Shown here piece by piece: positions 34,861 through 46,299 of a stretch of DNA of 64,000 nt. This stretch comes from Molanna angustata (lineage: Eukaryota; Arthropoda; Insecta; Trichoptera; Molannidae). Position 1 is the first letter of the stretch; each line of letters begins with the position of its first letter. The translations under genes were made by a program, and so were the position numbers. The notes under the pieces were generated by a model. The model did not search any database and was not told the DNA's origin. It worked only from the letters and a program-made list of their open reading frames with translations. Where the stretch lies: the NCBI GenBank assembly GCA_963576475.1, contig OY754974.1, forward strand, positions 7,786,974-7,850,973, in the 5' to 3' direction.

Positions 34861-36128
34861 TCAGTCTGCATTTTGGTAACAAATATAAAATGAAAATATT
34901 ATCAAAAAATATAACATATTTCATCTGATACAGTATACAGTATTTTATAACAGTATTTAATTCAAATAATAAACATATTTATTTAACAAGATAATTGCAC
35001 AATATTAAAAGCTCTTCACAATTCTTATGATTAATATATATTATTTAACCTAATATTTGCAGTAGGTATATTATTAAAAAGCTCTACATAATTATTTTGA
35101 TTACTATGTATATTAAACCTTTTAATAGCAGTTTATTATGCAAAAGCTTGCTACAGTAAATTCTTTTTATAAACACATTCAATCTATATAATATTTACAG
35201 TATATTTAAAAATATATATACAACACTACAATTAATATCAAATTAAATATTATTTCAGAGTACGTGGTATCGAAGATAATTAGATTTCTTTGTCTTAATG
35301 AAATTCTACATTCTTCTTTCCTTTGTACTTCCTTCGTGTCTACCGCAGAGAAGAGAGAAGAGAAGACACAGAGAAAGAGGAATTAGCCATTCCATTGATG
35401 TACGTTTCTACCACGAGTCCTTGGCGTACCCCCAGCACATGAGATAAATAATAAATGAGGATGTTAAAGGAACAAAGGACTAGTTGGTGCAATGTAAGTG
35501 AAAGAAATTAAATCTGTCTCTCTCTCCCGAGTCTATGTCTTTATCTATGGTGGGGTGGCTATTGAATTCGTGGCACGTTATATTATTTTCAATGGCAAAT
35601 CTCATATTTTCGTCAAAGGGAACAACCGATCAAATATTACGTTTTTTTCTTTTTCTCAATAACGAACAACGCGTAGCTTAATACATAGACAAAGCGCTTA
35701 TCAAAGAACAGGGTGCAAAATAGTGCCAATTACGCCTATACTTTCTACTACCACAATAATAGTAGAGAATACCTAATCATTTAGCAATTTTTAGCATAAT
35801 ATTTTAAACATCAATGAATTTTCATCATCTAGTATCGTGTAGAGAATTCATACTATCAAACATAAAAGAAACCAAAAATCCTGTCACCTTTCGTAGGCAA
35901 GGTGCTGAATACATAGTTAAAAACTATTAATGTTTCAAAAAAATAACTATTTTTATAGTTTTTGTTAAAGCTAGATGTATTAATATTTGAATATGTTTTT
36001 ACTGTTTTTAAATAAAGTTTACTATTATTATTAATATCAGTTTAGTAGTGATAATTTTGTATATACTGGCTTATGTCACTTAATTTTGTATATACCTACT
36101 GGAAATTTTGTGTTCTACATACATATAT
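34861..36128. other. AT-rich, with a purine-rich patch
   Basis: 35345-35380 is a GA-rich run ('gagaagagagaagagaagac') inside a moderately complex block (35230-35560) that I do not recognise. The rest is AT-rich without genes. Confidence 0.45.
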
Positions 36129-36409
36129 ACAGCCTTGCGTATTTGTTCATTTCGACTTAATTTTGAAATTATATGTGAAAAGTACTAAAAGTAAGAGCTT
36201 TTAATAAAGTTGCCCAACCAACCTATAGTGACGAACAAAGTTCTTGCAGTCTTGGTCTTGCGACTTACAGCCTGGCCTATTTGTTCATTTTGACTTACTT
36301 TTGAAATTTTAATTATGTGAAAAGTAGGTACTAAAAGTAAGAACTTTTAGTAAAGTATCCTAACAACATAAACTAGTGATGAGCAAAAGTCTTGCAGATT
36401 TGGTCTTAC
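36129..36409. repeat. 138-bp tandem duplication, diverged
   Basis: 'acagccttgcgtatttgttc' at 36129 and 'acagcctggcctatttgttc' at 36267 begin two units that stay alignable through 'aaaagtactaaaagtaagag' and 'cttgcagtcttggtcttgcg'. The second unit runs into the left end of the hAT-like element, so its terminal sequence was duplicated too. Confidence 0.75.
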
Positions 36410-36795
36410 GAGATTTGCAAGACCAAGATCAGGGGGTTCAACAGCAAGACCAAGAACAGGCTTTGCAAGACCTAATGCAAGAGTCTTGCGGTCTTGTAAA
36501 TTTTTATAAACTTATTCATTTTTAATTAAAAATTTACCAATCAACTACGTATCTACTATCGACATAATTCTTACTTTAAATTGATGTTTTTTTGTCATAT
36601 TTCATAGCAATTACTGAATTTTAATAAACAATTTTTTTTTTTTTGAAAATTTGCAAGACCTGCAAGACTTGCATGACTATGTTTGCAAGATCAAGACCAT
36701 GACTCGATCAAGTATGCAAGAGCAATACCAAGATCAATAACCCATTTATAAATACAAGACCAAGACCACCCCGGTCTCGCATTTGCTCATTACTA
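36374..36795. mobile_element. hAT-like non-autonomous DNA element
   Basis: The ends TAGTGATGAGCAAA (36374-36387) and TTTGCTCATTACTA (36782-36795) are inverted repeats with one mismatch. This is the 'A-G-T-G-A-T-G-x-G-C-A-A-A' type of terminus I associate with hAT transposons. The interior carries many GTCTTGC / GCAAGAC motifs in both orientations, like subterminal transposase-binding repeats. There is no transposase frame. The expected 8-bp target duplication is not evident, so the ends may be degraded. Confidence 0.5.
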
Positions 36796-36877
36796 CAGCC
36801 TATGTAACGTGAATTGATTCAGTATTAAACAAAAGGACCATTTCAAAGTACATTAAAACAAATTAATTAAAAAAAAA

Positions 36878-36980
36878 TCTGGTTGGTCGGAAGAAATTGC
36901 CTAATGGCAATAAACCCACCAGTGTATGATATATTTGTTTATATTATGTACAGAAAGATAAATAAATAAATAAATTGCTT
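36878..36980 (+). mobile_element. 3' tail of a LINE/SINE
   Basis: 'ctggttggtcggaagaaatt' and 'gcctaatggcaataaaccca', followed by 'attatgtacagaaagataaa' and an AATA-repeat tail. The same tail type is seen in part at 15340-15385 and, reversed, at 29876-29935 and 37850-37925. Confidence 0.55.
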
Positions 36981-37012
36981 AATTAAACGACTATCATAGA
37001 TAGGTATAGCAA

Positions 37013-37395
37013 TCATGCCATCAGCATCAATTGAAGGACCGCATCCTTTGATCCACACAGAATGTGACCCTGATAGGAGACCTTGTGGATTTTAAAGCAT
37101 TTTAATAGTTTTCTGCTGCTGTTATCCCGAGAACGGACTGGAGTGGGGAATATGGAAGAGCTGTTCCGGATGACTCGGGACCAGGGGAGGTCTTCGCTCA
37201 AGTGATTGTCAAGGTCGTGCAAACCTGAAATGGCACGCGCAGAAAAAGAAGGTACAGACGAAAAGAAATTGAAGGACGCCATCATCGTCATCATCTTCAG
37301 CCTGTCTGCGTCCAGTCCAGAGTTGAACATAGGCCTCCCTTCTCTTCTTCTACTCCTTCCCTTTCCTGGATAAACTGCTTCCAATCGCTCCCTGC
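37013..37395 (-). pseudogene. RTE-like LINE 3' relic
   Basis: On the minus strand GSDWKQFIQEREG opens the fragment, followed by '...tatgttcaactctggactgg' and 'atgatgacgatgatgg', the typical RTE 3' end ('ggcctatgtccag.agtggac', then TGATGA-like). The 123-codon frame here is the shifted reading of this tail. The part 37020-37240 is GC-richer and unexplained. Confidence 0.5.
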
Positions 37396-37465
37396 TATTA
37401 ATAAATTATTTAACAAATATTGTTTTTTGTTTTTATATAGGTAGGTACTTGCTCTCAAAATTAAC

Positions 37466-37805
<340 letters not shown>

Positions 37806-38606
37806 AGTTCATTTTAATATTTATTTATTTGTGAACAATTAGTGCATTCAGACGGGTTAATTGCCTATTTCTTCCAACCAACCCGAGCAACATAATGTCT
37901 CTAATGTTAAATTGTTACCATAGTATGTAGGTATTTAGTCAGAAATAACGAAAAATAATACAACAAGAGAAAAAAAAAAAAAAAGGAAATAAAATAATAA
38001 CAACACTGATCACTGCAATGAGGAAATGTAGGAGGGTAAGGAAGGATATAAAAGGAATATTCAAGAACTATTTTACAGATAAAGTTTTTTGTTTAGTTTT
38101 GCAATTGCATTTTTTTATAGCTTACTATCTGTACCTATAGTGTAATTTAAATACATGAAATTACTATTTTGGATAAAATCACATATACCTACCATAAAAA
38201 ATATTAATATATCTTTAAAAGTGTAAATAATTCGGAATCATATTCGCAAAAAAAGTTAGTTTATCTTTACAAATGAAAATAAAACTATAAATAGATAAAA
38301 TGTACTTGATGTACTTTATCATTGAACTATTACTTGCATTATCATTGTCACCCTGTACATATTATTCAAAATAAAAAAGTGAATATAATAATGATTGTGT
38401 CGTTTTCTGAATGCTCACAATGATACTATACCTACTTATAATAATTAAAGTTTTGGTTCAAGCGTGTTTTATGAAAATAATATGTCTAAACAAATCATGT
38501 ATCGATATACTGGTAGAAAGGTAGGTATGTACATAGATATGTATGTATTGAAGAAACTGACAATCTGTGTAATATACAGGAAGGTAGAGCATGAAGATAA
38601 AACAGA
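37806..38606. other. Element relic, then AT-rich DNA
   Basis: 37850-37925 carries the reverse complement of the 'gttggttggaagaaat...gcaat' tail family. After that I see only AT-rich DNA without genes. Confidence 0.45.
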
Positions 38607-38645
38607 ATGTATGTTTGTATGTATGTATGTATGTATGTATGTATG
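38607..38645. repeat. (ATGT)n microsatellite
   Basis: About ten ATGT units with one TTGT variant near 38613. Confidence 0.9.
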
Positions 38646-39053
38646 GAGGTAGGTGTACCAAAGTCCAGGGGCTAAAGCTAAAGCTGGTACACTATAATTA
38701 TTTGTCGCCACAGCCCCCGGTTAGAATGGGAAGTCAGTTAACTTCAGTAGGTACATACATACATGCGTACATTCATACCATCAACATTTCATAATACATA
38801 CATTGCTTGTGCGCCGATAGAACAAATATTTTTTAAAATTATAAGTGTGACCTATTGGCAGTCACACTTATACCTAGGAAAATTTATTGTGGTAGGCAGT
38901 GAGAACGCAGAACCCCCGAATTTCGAATTATCGCCAAGAACCTCCGAGTAAGTTGAATGTACGCAGGCGACAGGTAGGCAAGTTCCATGCGTGATTTTAA
39001 ATTGAATTTGGATTTTTAGTTTCGAGGGTAGCCGCAGAACTACATGTCACTCA
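38646..39053. other. Complex intergenic patch with small hairpin
   Basis: An 11-bp perfect stem, ATAAGTGTGAC (38841-38851) with 38861-38871, sits in moderately complex DNA. The 'cgccacagcccccgg' near 38706 recalls the 'ggccacaaccca' core of other repeats. No gene. Confidence 0.45.
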
Positions 39054-39239
39054 TTTGCGAGAACAACGACATAAGTCAATAATGCAGAAATGTTGTGTTT
39101 ATCAATATTCATGTCGTCTCCAATTCTCAGTACAATATCTCTATAAGTGCGGGAGAAACAGTACATGTGTCGTTGTTTCACTGTCATATATTAACTGTAA
39201 TAAATCGGATTTTTTGACTTATGTCGTTGTTCTCGCAAA
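39054..39239. repeat. 186-bp foldback with 26-bp perfect arms
   Basis: 39054-39079 (TTTGCGAGAACAACGACATA and on) and 39214-39239 are exact reverse complements around 134 nt. Similarity continues weakly outside the arms (tgtcactca versus tgacacatcg). This fits a MITE with terminal inverted repeats. No protein, and no clear target duplication. Confidence 0.75.
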
Positions 39240-40374
39240 CGAGCGATGTGTCATTGCAAAATAAACCTAAAATAAGATAAGGTACGAGTATGTAACCAAA
39301 CTAAATATATCAAAATTCAACCATCATTAGGACTCTTACTCAAGAAATTTCTTATCCAAGTTTTTTTTACCACTGATTAATTATTCAAGATCATTCAAAG
39401 AGAGCAATTAATAATCAATTTAATGTAATGTTTGTAATATTTACTCGTTTGGTTCAACTATTGAACCAAAATACGTCACAATAACGCAAAATACATCAAT
39501 AATCGTAGAAAAACCAAATAATACCATCACAACTAAGTCATTATTCTAGATGGACACATCCTCGCGTTTTTATGCATAATATATTTTTATATTTTTGTTA
39601 TAAAAACATTTTAACATATTTTCAACATATATTTAACCTATTTATTTATTAACCTAATTCGATTGCAAATACTTAATAATTACGTCATTATTCGGGTTGG
39701 ACACTAACCTTGCTTTTTTCGCACATATAACATGCAATATTTTTATATTTTGTTAAAAAAAACTTTTTTCTAGGTATTTTACCTATTTATTTAATAACCG
39801 AAATCGTTTGCATATTGATATTAGTGAAATGTGAAACTACTCAATCAAACAAATTTTCAGCACATTTGAGGCGACATATTTGAGGCGAAATCGGCGCATT
39901 GCAAGTCATCAAATTTAATTATTTATATGAAATGATCGGCGCATACAACTTATAGATGTTGCGTGCATGTTACAAGGAACTGGTTTGCATCATAAAAGCA
40001 AGTTCAGTTCAATGCAGTTGAACCAGATGTGGTCATTATTATTACTGTGCCTATCTTCATATGTTGATATATATACGGTACCTGTGCCTGCGTATAATGT
40101 ACATATATGATAAAAATTTTACATATCTCCATTATAGATTAATGTCTTTATGTTAATTCGTGGTTAATCGTTAATAAACAAGGCCAATAAATAAATTGAT
40201 AACTAAAATTGCCTCTCAACAGCTACCTACACGATGTTAGCTGTAAATATCAAAATAATTACTGTAACTGTAAAATATTGGCTCGTCTAAAAGAAACTGT
40301 ATTGGAAATTTGCGATTGCAGGAAATCGACGGTCCAATCTTTTAATAGCAGTGTATAATGTGTATCTAATAAAA
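39240..40374. other. AT-rich sequence, no gene recognised
   Basis: Two loosely similar blocks, 39535-39660 ('cattattctagatggacaca', 'tatttatttattaacctaat') and 39680-39800 ('cattattcgggttggacact', 'tatttatttaataaccgaaa'), form a diverged tandem duplication. Nothing coding. Confidence 0.5.
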
Positions 40375-41115
40375 AAAATAAAGAGTGAGTGATTACCGTC
40401 GACGAAAAAGTATATAAGGCTTATAAAACTATAACGAAACGTAGTAGTCGGCCAAGGATAAAATGAAACGATCACATAAATCAGAAGTTAGAGAACAGAC
40501 CAATAAGGCACCCGTTATTTCAGGATGTCTCAAAAATATCATCTGGCATAACAAATATATAAGAACAGATAGTGAGGTCAGAATTTATAAGACATGTGTT
40601 AGACCAATCATGACATATTATGCGGTGGAGACAAGAGCCGACACGACCAGAACTAAAAACCTCCTACAAACATCGGAAATGAAGGTTTTAAGGGCTATCA
40701 CAGGGAAGACGCTTAGGGACAGAATTCGCAATGACGACATTAGGCGGACCTGTGAGACCGAGGACATCATACGATGGAGTAGAGCTATTTTCAACAGGAT
40801 GGACGCATCTCGAATCCCATCCATAGCGGCAAACGAAATCCCACCAGGGCATCGCCTCCCTGGAGGGTCACCGAGGAGGTGGAGGGATGGCTGGACCTCA
40901 GCTTCACAGGAACAGCTTTCTCGAAGAACAGATCTACGATCTAATATAAGAAGAAGATCATATAAATGGAACTTTGAAAGATGGAGACGTTAGAAGTAAA
41001 AATAACAGAAGAGCGTGTATGAGACGATGCATGGACGTGAATGAAGCGAGAAATTTATGTCGTATGGCGTTCGTTTCTCTCTGTCTACCTCAAATAGGGA
41101 AATGGCGTGATGGTA
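40375..41115 (+). mobile_element. Family D relic split by RTE insertion
   Basis: The left part (40375-40481) matches 23640-23735 of the other family D copy ('agtatataaggct', 'gtagtagtcggccaag'). The right part (40956-41115) matches 23730-23905 ('gcatggacgtgaatgaagcg', 'ggcgtgatggtatgat'). The break carries a 12-bp target duplication. Confidence 0.75.
40482..40955 (+). pseudogene. RTE-clade LINE ORF2 C-terminus, nested
   Basis: It encodes KAPVISGCLKNIIWHNKYIR, then YKTCVRPIMTYYAVETRADT, TKNLLQTSEMKVLRAITGKT and LRDRIRNDDIRRTCETEDII, ending with RRWRDGWTS. This is a textbook RTE-clade post-RT region. It is 5'-truncated and flanked by GATCACATAAAT (40470-40481) and GATCATATAAAT (40956-40967), an 11/12 target duplication. 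The frame is open through the insertion and fuses by chance with the flanking family D sequence. It lacks the endonuclease and the RT catalytic core. Confidence 0.85.
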
Positions 41116-41295
41116 TGATATGATAAAAATGCAAGTACAAATTTAAAACCTGGGGGTTGTGGCGAATACTCTAATCTCTACTAGGTGCATATTGTTTTTT
41201 TTTATTATTTAGGCAATTTACACAATATTGTATGACTTGTGCCATAATTGTGTTCATTGAGCACTCAAACATAAATATAAATATGACATGCACTG
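41116..41295. other. Short spacer with repeat core
   Basis: 'ctgggggttgtggcgaatac' (41151-41170) is another isolated match to the 'gttgtggccatc' core found in the inverted-repeat arms and family E. Confidence 0.4.
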
Positions 41296-41480
41296 TGAAC
41301 AGTCTACCACCTTGGCACAGTTGGTAAACCGTTCGGCTTACATGCGTCTTGGGTTCGATCCCCAGCAGAGGACAAATTCATTTCAATTCATTTCTCACAC
41401 AATTATTGCAGGAAACACTGGTTAGTTCAATCACCTCGCCACTTGCACAGTGTGCAAAGAAGTATTTATTATTATTATAA
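41296..41480 (+). mobile_element. SINE-C, most complete copy
   Basis: 'ggcacagttggtaaaccgtt' (A-box side), 'gtcttgggttcgatccccag' (B box), a middle block ('ttgcaggaaacactggttag') and 'cctcgccacttgcacagtgt', then an ATT-repeat tail. The order tRNA-like head, body, ATT tail is that of a pol III SINE. No complete cloverleaf exists. Confidence 0.8.
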
Positions 41481-42224
41481 CCAGTAACAAATAAAATAAA
41501 GTTATTATTACGTTGTTATTAGTTTGTTACTACTTACTATTAATTTTGTTTTACTTTTACTTTCATTTTTGATGTTATATTTGTTATAACTTTGCTACTA
41601 CTTTTGATTTTTTTTATATGATCGTAAAGTACAGTATTTCGATAAATAAATTATTATTATTTATCATTAAATATACACATACAATATCAAAAAATACATT
41701 ACAGAAGAATATTATTTTTTTACAATGAATGCTTATAACTTACGATACACACACTTTTTTTTAGATCATGAGGTGAGCAAGTATTTCTTAAAAGGTTGAC
41801 AATCACTGAACCCGTTTCATCGAAGCACATTTATACAGTATAAATTTTTTAAATAAAAATTAAAAATACTCAATTTTTTCAGTAATTAAGGAAATTTGAA
41901 AGTAATATTAATAATAATAGACACTTGCACCCTGCGCAAATGGCGAGTTTATTTCTATATGGCATTTTATTCCAACTAACCAGTATATAAAAATGATCTC
42001 TTAATGTTTAAGAAATATTTGTTATGATGTGAGGCACCGGCAGAGAATAGTGATTCCACTCTTTTCTATTGTAATCGAAATACAAAAGGCAAAATACATA
42101 ACATCTCACATACATCATAGCTCAGCAGTGACGTTATGAATGTTGCTTTTTAGATGAAACGAGTCTGGTATGTGGGGATACACACATTTGTCGTGCTTTC
42201 TTTTATATGGTAATGCACACTCGC
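41481..42224. other. AT-rich sequence with a SINE-C fragment
   Basis: 41935-41990 ('cttgcaccctgcgcaaatgg', 'cgagtttatttctatatggc') matches the 3' side of SINE-C at 15890-15950. The rest is AT-rich with no gene. Confidence 0.5.
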
Positions 42225-42290
42225 ATACCTCTCGCTGGTTACCCCACATTGTGAGTTCCCTCTTGATGGTATGAATGAATGTAAAAAAAA
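42225..42290 (+). mobile_element. Family D 3' tail
   Basis: 'ctctcgctggttaccccaca' and 'cttgatggtatgaatgaatg' match the tail at 15245-15305. Confidence 0.55.
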
Positions 42291-42399
42291 AGTAATAGTT
42301 TTATAATAAATAATGTGTTTTTCATTTTCATCTAATTATTTTACTGTTTTATTTATTTTATTTTAATCATTCATATTGGTATAACTGGAAGCTATCAAA

Positions 42400-42565
42400 T
42401 CGGTCTTCGTGGCTCAGTTGGTTAGGTATCTGACTGTTGATCCAAAAGTCCCAGGTTTGATACTCAGTGGATACACAGTTTTATATTGTGTTTTCAGTCT
42501 GGATCTGTGAGACGATTAATATTGTAAGTCTCCACAATGTGGCAACTTGTTATTGGGTACGTGTT
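42400..42565 (+). mobile_element. SINE-B, most complete copy
   Basis: 'cttcgtggctcagttggtta' (A box), 'cccaggtttgatactcagtg' (diverged B box), 'tgtgttttcagtctggatct', 'agtctccacaatgtggcaac' and 'ttgttattgggtacgtgtta'. It is the plus-strand counterpart of 3050-3190 and 47225-47390. Confidence 0.8.
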
Positions 42566-42589
42566 AAATTAATATTCGACGTAGTACCT

Positions 42590-43070
42590 GTTAGTTTTAA
42601 ATCTTTACAAGCGAGATTGTTAAAACTTATAATACCCAAATCAGGTTTATCTAAATGTAAAGATAATGATGAAATGATATTCAGTCTAACAGGAATACTC
42701 CCAGTTAACAAATTATACACTTATCGAGTCATATTGAATCATTACTTCTCTAATTATTAAAAAATACATGTAAAAAATATATATAATTCCATACTCCCAG
42801 TTAACAAATTATACACTTATCGAGTCATATTGAATCATTACTTCTCTAATTATTAAAAAATACATGTAAAAAATATATATAATTCCAGACAAGTTGCACA
42901 CAATAAATTGATAATTCCCAGAAGGACAAACTATTACGGTGAAAGGACACTGAAAGTAAGCATACCGAAAATGTTTAAGACCCTTCCAAGTGGTATGGAT
43001 AAACTTGATAAAATATCCTCAAATCAACCTATATTTAAAAAAAATATTACAGAAAGTAATTAAAAACATT
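42590..43070 (+). pseudogene. LINE ORF2 C-terminus with internal tandem duplication
   Basis: The frame first gives SLQARLLKLIIPKSGLSKC and ILPVNKLYTYRVILNHYFSN, then a stop. After two copies of a 96-bp block it resumes with VAHNKLIIPRRTNYYGERTL and KVSIPKMFKTLPSGMDKLDK. These are the last blocks of a CR1/Jockey-type ORF2 ('...R.N.YG.RTL....P...N.LP'). It is 5'-truncated just after the SINE-B, broken by stops and the duplication, and not functional. Confidence 0.65.
42695..42886. repeat. Exact 96-bp tandem duplication
   Basis: Units 42695-42790 and 42791-42886 read as identical, beginning 'atactcccagttaacaaatt' and ending 'atataattcc'. Identity implies either a recent duplication or an assembly artefact. 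Confidence 0.9.
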
Positions 43071-43659
43071 TGACACATTTATAAGTAGTAATTAAATAAA
43101 AAAAACATGTATCACATCATACAATTTTATTACTGTAACTTAAGGAATGTAATATGTACTTGACCTTTTTGTATGCGAAACTCACTGATAGCCTTTAGGC
43201 TAGTGAGATCCCAATTATTATTTTGTATAATTTTTCTGAAAATAGATAAATAATAAACAAAAAAAAACTATGCAAATAAGTACGTAGAGGAACAACTTAA
43301 TTGTGATAATAGAAAAACGTTTTAATCACACTAATTATTTCGACCATAATTGTTCCGTGAGTAAGATAAACATATTTGTATAAAACATGAATTGTTAAGA
43401 GTGTTCATTCAGTTCTATAAGGAATGCACCAATGAAAACATTCCAATTGTTAGCGGCGAGAATTCTCGGTGAAGCAAGAATTATGCACAAAAAACTAATT
43501 GTTTACAGATATTCCTGTGTCCCTTCTGTCCTTGCCCTCGCATAAATTCCATCAACCAGCTGTTGTCAAACATTTCTCGGTTGCATTTTAAACATATTTA
43601 TAATTTGTATATATAAAATAATGAAATAGTTATTATCATTTGCAAAATAATTAATTATC
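43071..43659. other. No gene recognised
   Basis: 43075-43260 may be the 3' UTR of the preceding LINE fragment ('tgatagcctttaggctagtg', 'agatcccaattattattttg', then an A-rich end). 43260-43660 is AT-rich with a GC-richer patch at 43490-43560, not recognised. Confidence 0.45.
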
Positions 43660-44575
43660 TAATTAATTATCTCATCTCTCATGTCAACCAAACTGTAAAC
43701 AGAGCTCTTAGAACCTTGGGTTTTGTACTTAGATTGAGTAGGGATTTCAAAAATATTAATACATTTATATTATTATTCAAAAATTTAATTAGACCAATAC
43801 TGGAATATAACTCAATTGTTTGGAGTCCGTGTTATACTGTTCATATTTATAACGTTGAGAGAGTTCAAAACAAGTTTTTGAGGTACATCAATTTTAAGAT
43901 GGGAATTCAGTCTACTGACATCAATTATGAATTTTTGAGATCATTTTGCTCTCTTGATGCGCTGGAGATAAGGAGAGCAATAGCTGATCTTGCATTTTTT
44001 CATAGATTACTGAATGGTGTTGTAGATTGTCCTCGTCTTTTGTCACAGATTCACTTACGTGTACCCTCAAGACTCACTCGCAATAGTGAATATTTCGCCT
44101 TACAAAATGTCTACACAAATTATTTGTTTGGCTCACCAATGCAGAGACTTCCAAGACTTGCAAATAAGTTTGAGCACATCGATGTCTTTGCATTGGGTTA
44201 TGGTGCATACAAGAGTTTGTTGTTACATATAATGAAATGATTATATTATGTAATGAATGAATCTTGACAATCTATGTACCTAATATTATTTTTCTTTTGT
44301 AAATATTACTGTAAACAAATGTATTTTTACGTTGCACTGTTTTCTCTGCTGATTTGTGTTCAAATTTTATTTTTATATACCTATCTTTTTTTATATTTAG
44401 TTGCTTCACATATTGTTTTATTAACTTTTTTAGTATGTTTTCTTTTTTGTTTCCTTTAACTTAATGTATTATTGTTTTTAGTCTTAATGTTTTTTCTCAG
44501 TACCTATGTATATTTTAATGTATGTTTTAAAAGGCAATGCATGCCGTATGTGAAATAAATAAATAAATAAATATG
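43660..44575 (+). mobile_element. 5'-truncated CR1/Jockey LINE
   Basis: The C-terminal part of ORF2, a T-rich 3' UTR and a terminal AAAT repeat (44548-44571). It is a relative of the LINE at 16350-20330 in protein sequence and tail type, but in the opposite orientation. No target duplication was identified. Confidence 0.8.
43668..44240 (+). pseudogene. LINE ORF2 C-terminal third, open but truncated
   Basis: In frame from about 43668: SHVNQTVNRALRTLGFVLR, then NLIRPILEYNSIVWSPCYTV, VERVQNKFLRYINFKMG and the 'RR.IADLAFFHRLLNG' block. It ends at a stop at 44238-44240. It aligns block by block with the last ~190 residues of the ORF2 at 16693-19524 (GFVLRTSNNF, YNSTVWSPHYN, LLRYVNFRLG). There are no internal stops. 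The endonuclease and RT core are missing. Confidence 0.8.
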
Positions 44576-44779
44576 TATAAACATATAACTCCAGAGATGA
44601 ATAGGTACCTTTAACTTTTGAAAAAAGGAACTGAGAAACTCACTAGAATGAATGGAAATAGCTAGTGTGGAACGATCAGCCGATCCATGTGGCAGACCAT
44701 GATATGACAAAAAAATTACATTTTTCTTAAGATATTGTGGTGAATTAGTGTTATTAATTATATTATACATCCCATTAGT
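44576..44779. other. Spacer, no gene recognised
   Basis: Short sequence between a LINE tail and the next LINE fragment. A 97-codon minus frame here has no recognisable feature. Confidence 0.4.
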
Positions 44780-45412
44780 TAGAAGCCATTGAATCATTCA
44801 CATACCTGGGATCTCTTGTTACAGCAGACAACAACACCAGTGCGGAAATAAGGGCAAGATTTGCCGTGGCAAATAGATGCTATTATGGACTGCTAAAGCA
44901 CTTAAGGTCACGACTCATCTCTCGTAAAACAAAAACCCTCATTTTCAAAACTCTTCTTAGACCAGTCATGACATATGCATCAGAATGCTGGACATTGACC
45001 AAGAAGGACGAAAATGCGTTGTTGATGTTCGAAAGGAAAATACCTCGCAAAATATTTGGCCCTACCTGTGAAGGAGGATTTTGGAAGATCCGGATTAACC
45101 ATGAGCTAGAAATAATGTAAGGCGAACCAAACGTTGTCCAATACATCAAAATACAATGTCTGCGTTGGCTCGGACACGTTTGTAGAATGGAGGATAGCCG
45201 GGTCCCAAAGAAAGTATTGGACACCTGTCCTGAAAGAGGAAGAAGCAGAGGGAGACCTAGGATGAGATGGCTGGACGACATCGAGGGAGATATAAGAGCG
45301 ATCGGACAGAAAAATTGGAGGAAACTTGCTGTCGTCAGGGCGGGATGGAGGCAGTTTCTTGAGGAGGCCAAGGCCCACACCGGGCTGTAGCGCCATTGCT
45401 GATGATGAATTA
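44780..45412 (+). pseudogene. RTE-like ORF2 C-terminus, two breaks
   Basis: It encodes SFTYLGSLVTADNNTSAEIR, then RLISRKTKTLIFKTLLRPVM, TYASECWTLTKKDENALLMF and RKIFGPTCEGGFWKIRINHE, and a stop at 45118-45120. It continues after the stop with KIQCLRWLGHVCRMEDSRVP, GRPRMRWLDDIEGDIRAIG and FLEEAKAHTGL. This is the thumb-to-C-terminus of an RTE-like element, with one in-frame stop. The 3' end 'ccattgctgatgatgaa' matches the family also seen at 15998-16257 and 45770-46125. Confidence 0.8.
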
Positions 45413-45769
45413 TATGATACAATAGTAAAAGAATATTAATGTTACTACTTTGACTTATCTTAGGCCATTATAATCAGTTTTTTTTACGAAAAAAATAAAG
45501 TGAGTCAAAAGAGGTCATTTATTTTTCAAATATCTTGGGCTACTAAGAGTTAAAGTTTGACAATCCCTGAATGAATTTTTAAGAAACCGATTTCTACTGT
45601 TTCGTTCTTAAAACAAAATTTAAAAACTCATTTTTCCAATACGTGCAAGCATTTCGAAAGTTTTGATAAAAAAATTTGACATAGAGAAGAAATAAACGGA
45701 ATCTATTCAGCAATGAAGTTGATTTAGATTTGATTTGATTCGGATTTTTTTTTAGTTTCTAACTAAAAT
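45413..45769. other. AT-rich sequence, no gene recognised
   Basis: Nothing recognised between two RTE fragments. Confidence 0.5.
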
Positions 45770-46125
45770 ATATGAGAACCAACATAGCATTTTTGAAAGA
45801 AGGATCCAGCAGTGAAAGAGTTTGTGAGGGTGATGTGTGGAGAATCAGATACAATCACGAGCTCTACCAGCTGTATTGTAGACATTGCGGGAAAACTCAG
45901 ATGGCTTGGACACATGGAAATAATGAGTTGACAACTGTCCGCCATAAAGGTCCATCACCATAGATCAAAGGATGTGAGGAGTAGGGGAGGATCCAAGCAG
46001 AGATGGATGGACTGCGTCCAGAGTATCCTGGACTCTTTGGGTGTGGTCAATTGGAGCCGCTGACAGATCTGAATGGCGAGGCCGAGGCCAGGTCCCATCT
46101 TGGGACGTGGAGCCGATGATGATAT
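45770..46125 (+). pseudogene. RTE-like ORF2 C-terminus, frameshifted
   Basis: CEGDVWRIRYNHELYQLY matches 'CEGGFWKIRINHELEIM' of the copy at 44780. It is followed by KTQMAWTHGN, stops, and the remains of the 'W.GAADRSEWRGRGQ' type tail in other frames. The 3' end 'gtggagccgatgatgatatt' is the same family terminus. Several frameshifts. Confidence 0.7.
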
Positions 46126-46299
46126 TGTGTACAAAAAGATAAATAAATAAACAAAATAAAGTAAGTTCATCACACACTTCGTAGTATATAATCTGTTTAT
46201 AAAATATTTTATACTTTTTAAACTTATATTGCGATGGTTTTCCACCTTATTCTCTGAATACGTAGGTGTTATACTATAGAATAGTCAATAAAAAGGCAT
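46126..46299. other. Spacer with A-rich tail
   Basis: 'gtgtacaaaaagataaataa' resembles the tail at 36930-36975, suggesting that the RTE copy landed in an older retroposon tail. The remainder is AT-rich. Confidence 0.4.

Noticed and set aside
40463..40993. A 176-codon intact gene
   Set aside because: The frame is a chance fusion of family D flank and an RTE fragment, shown by the target duplication.
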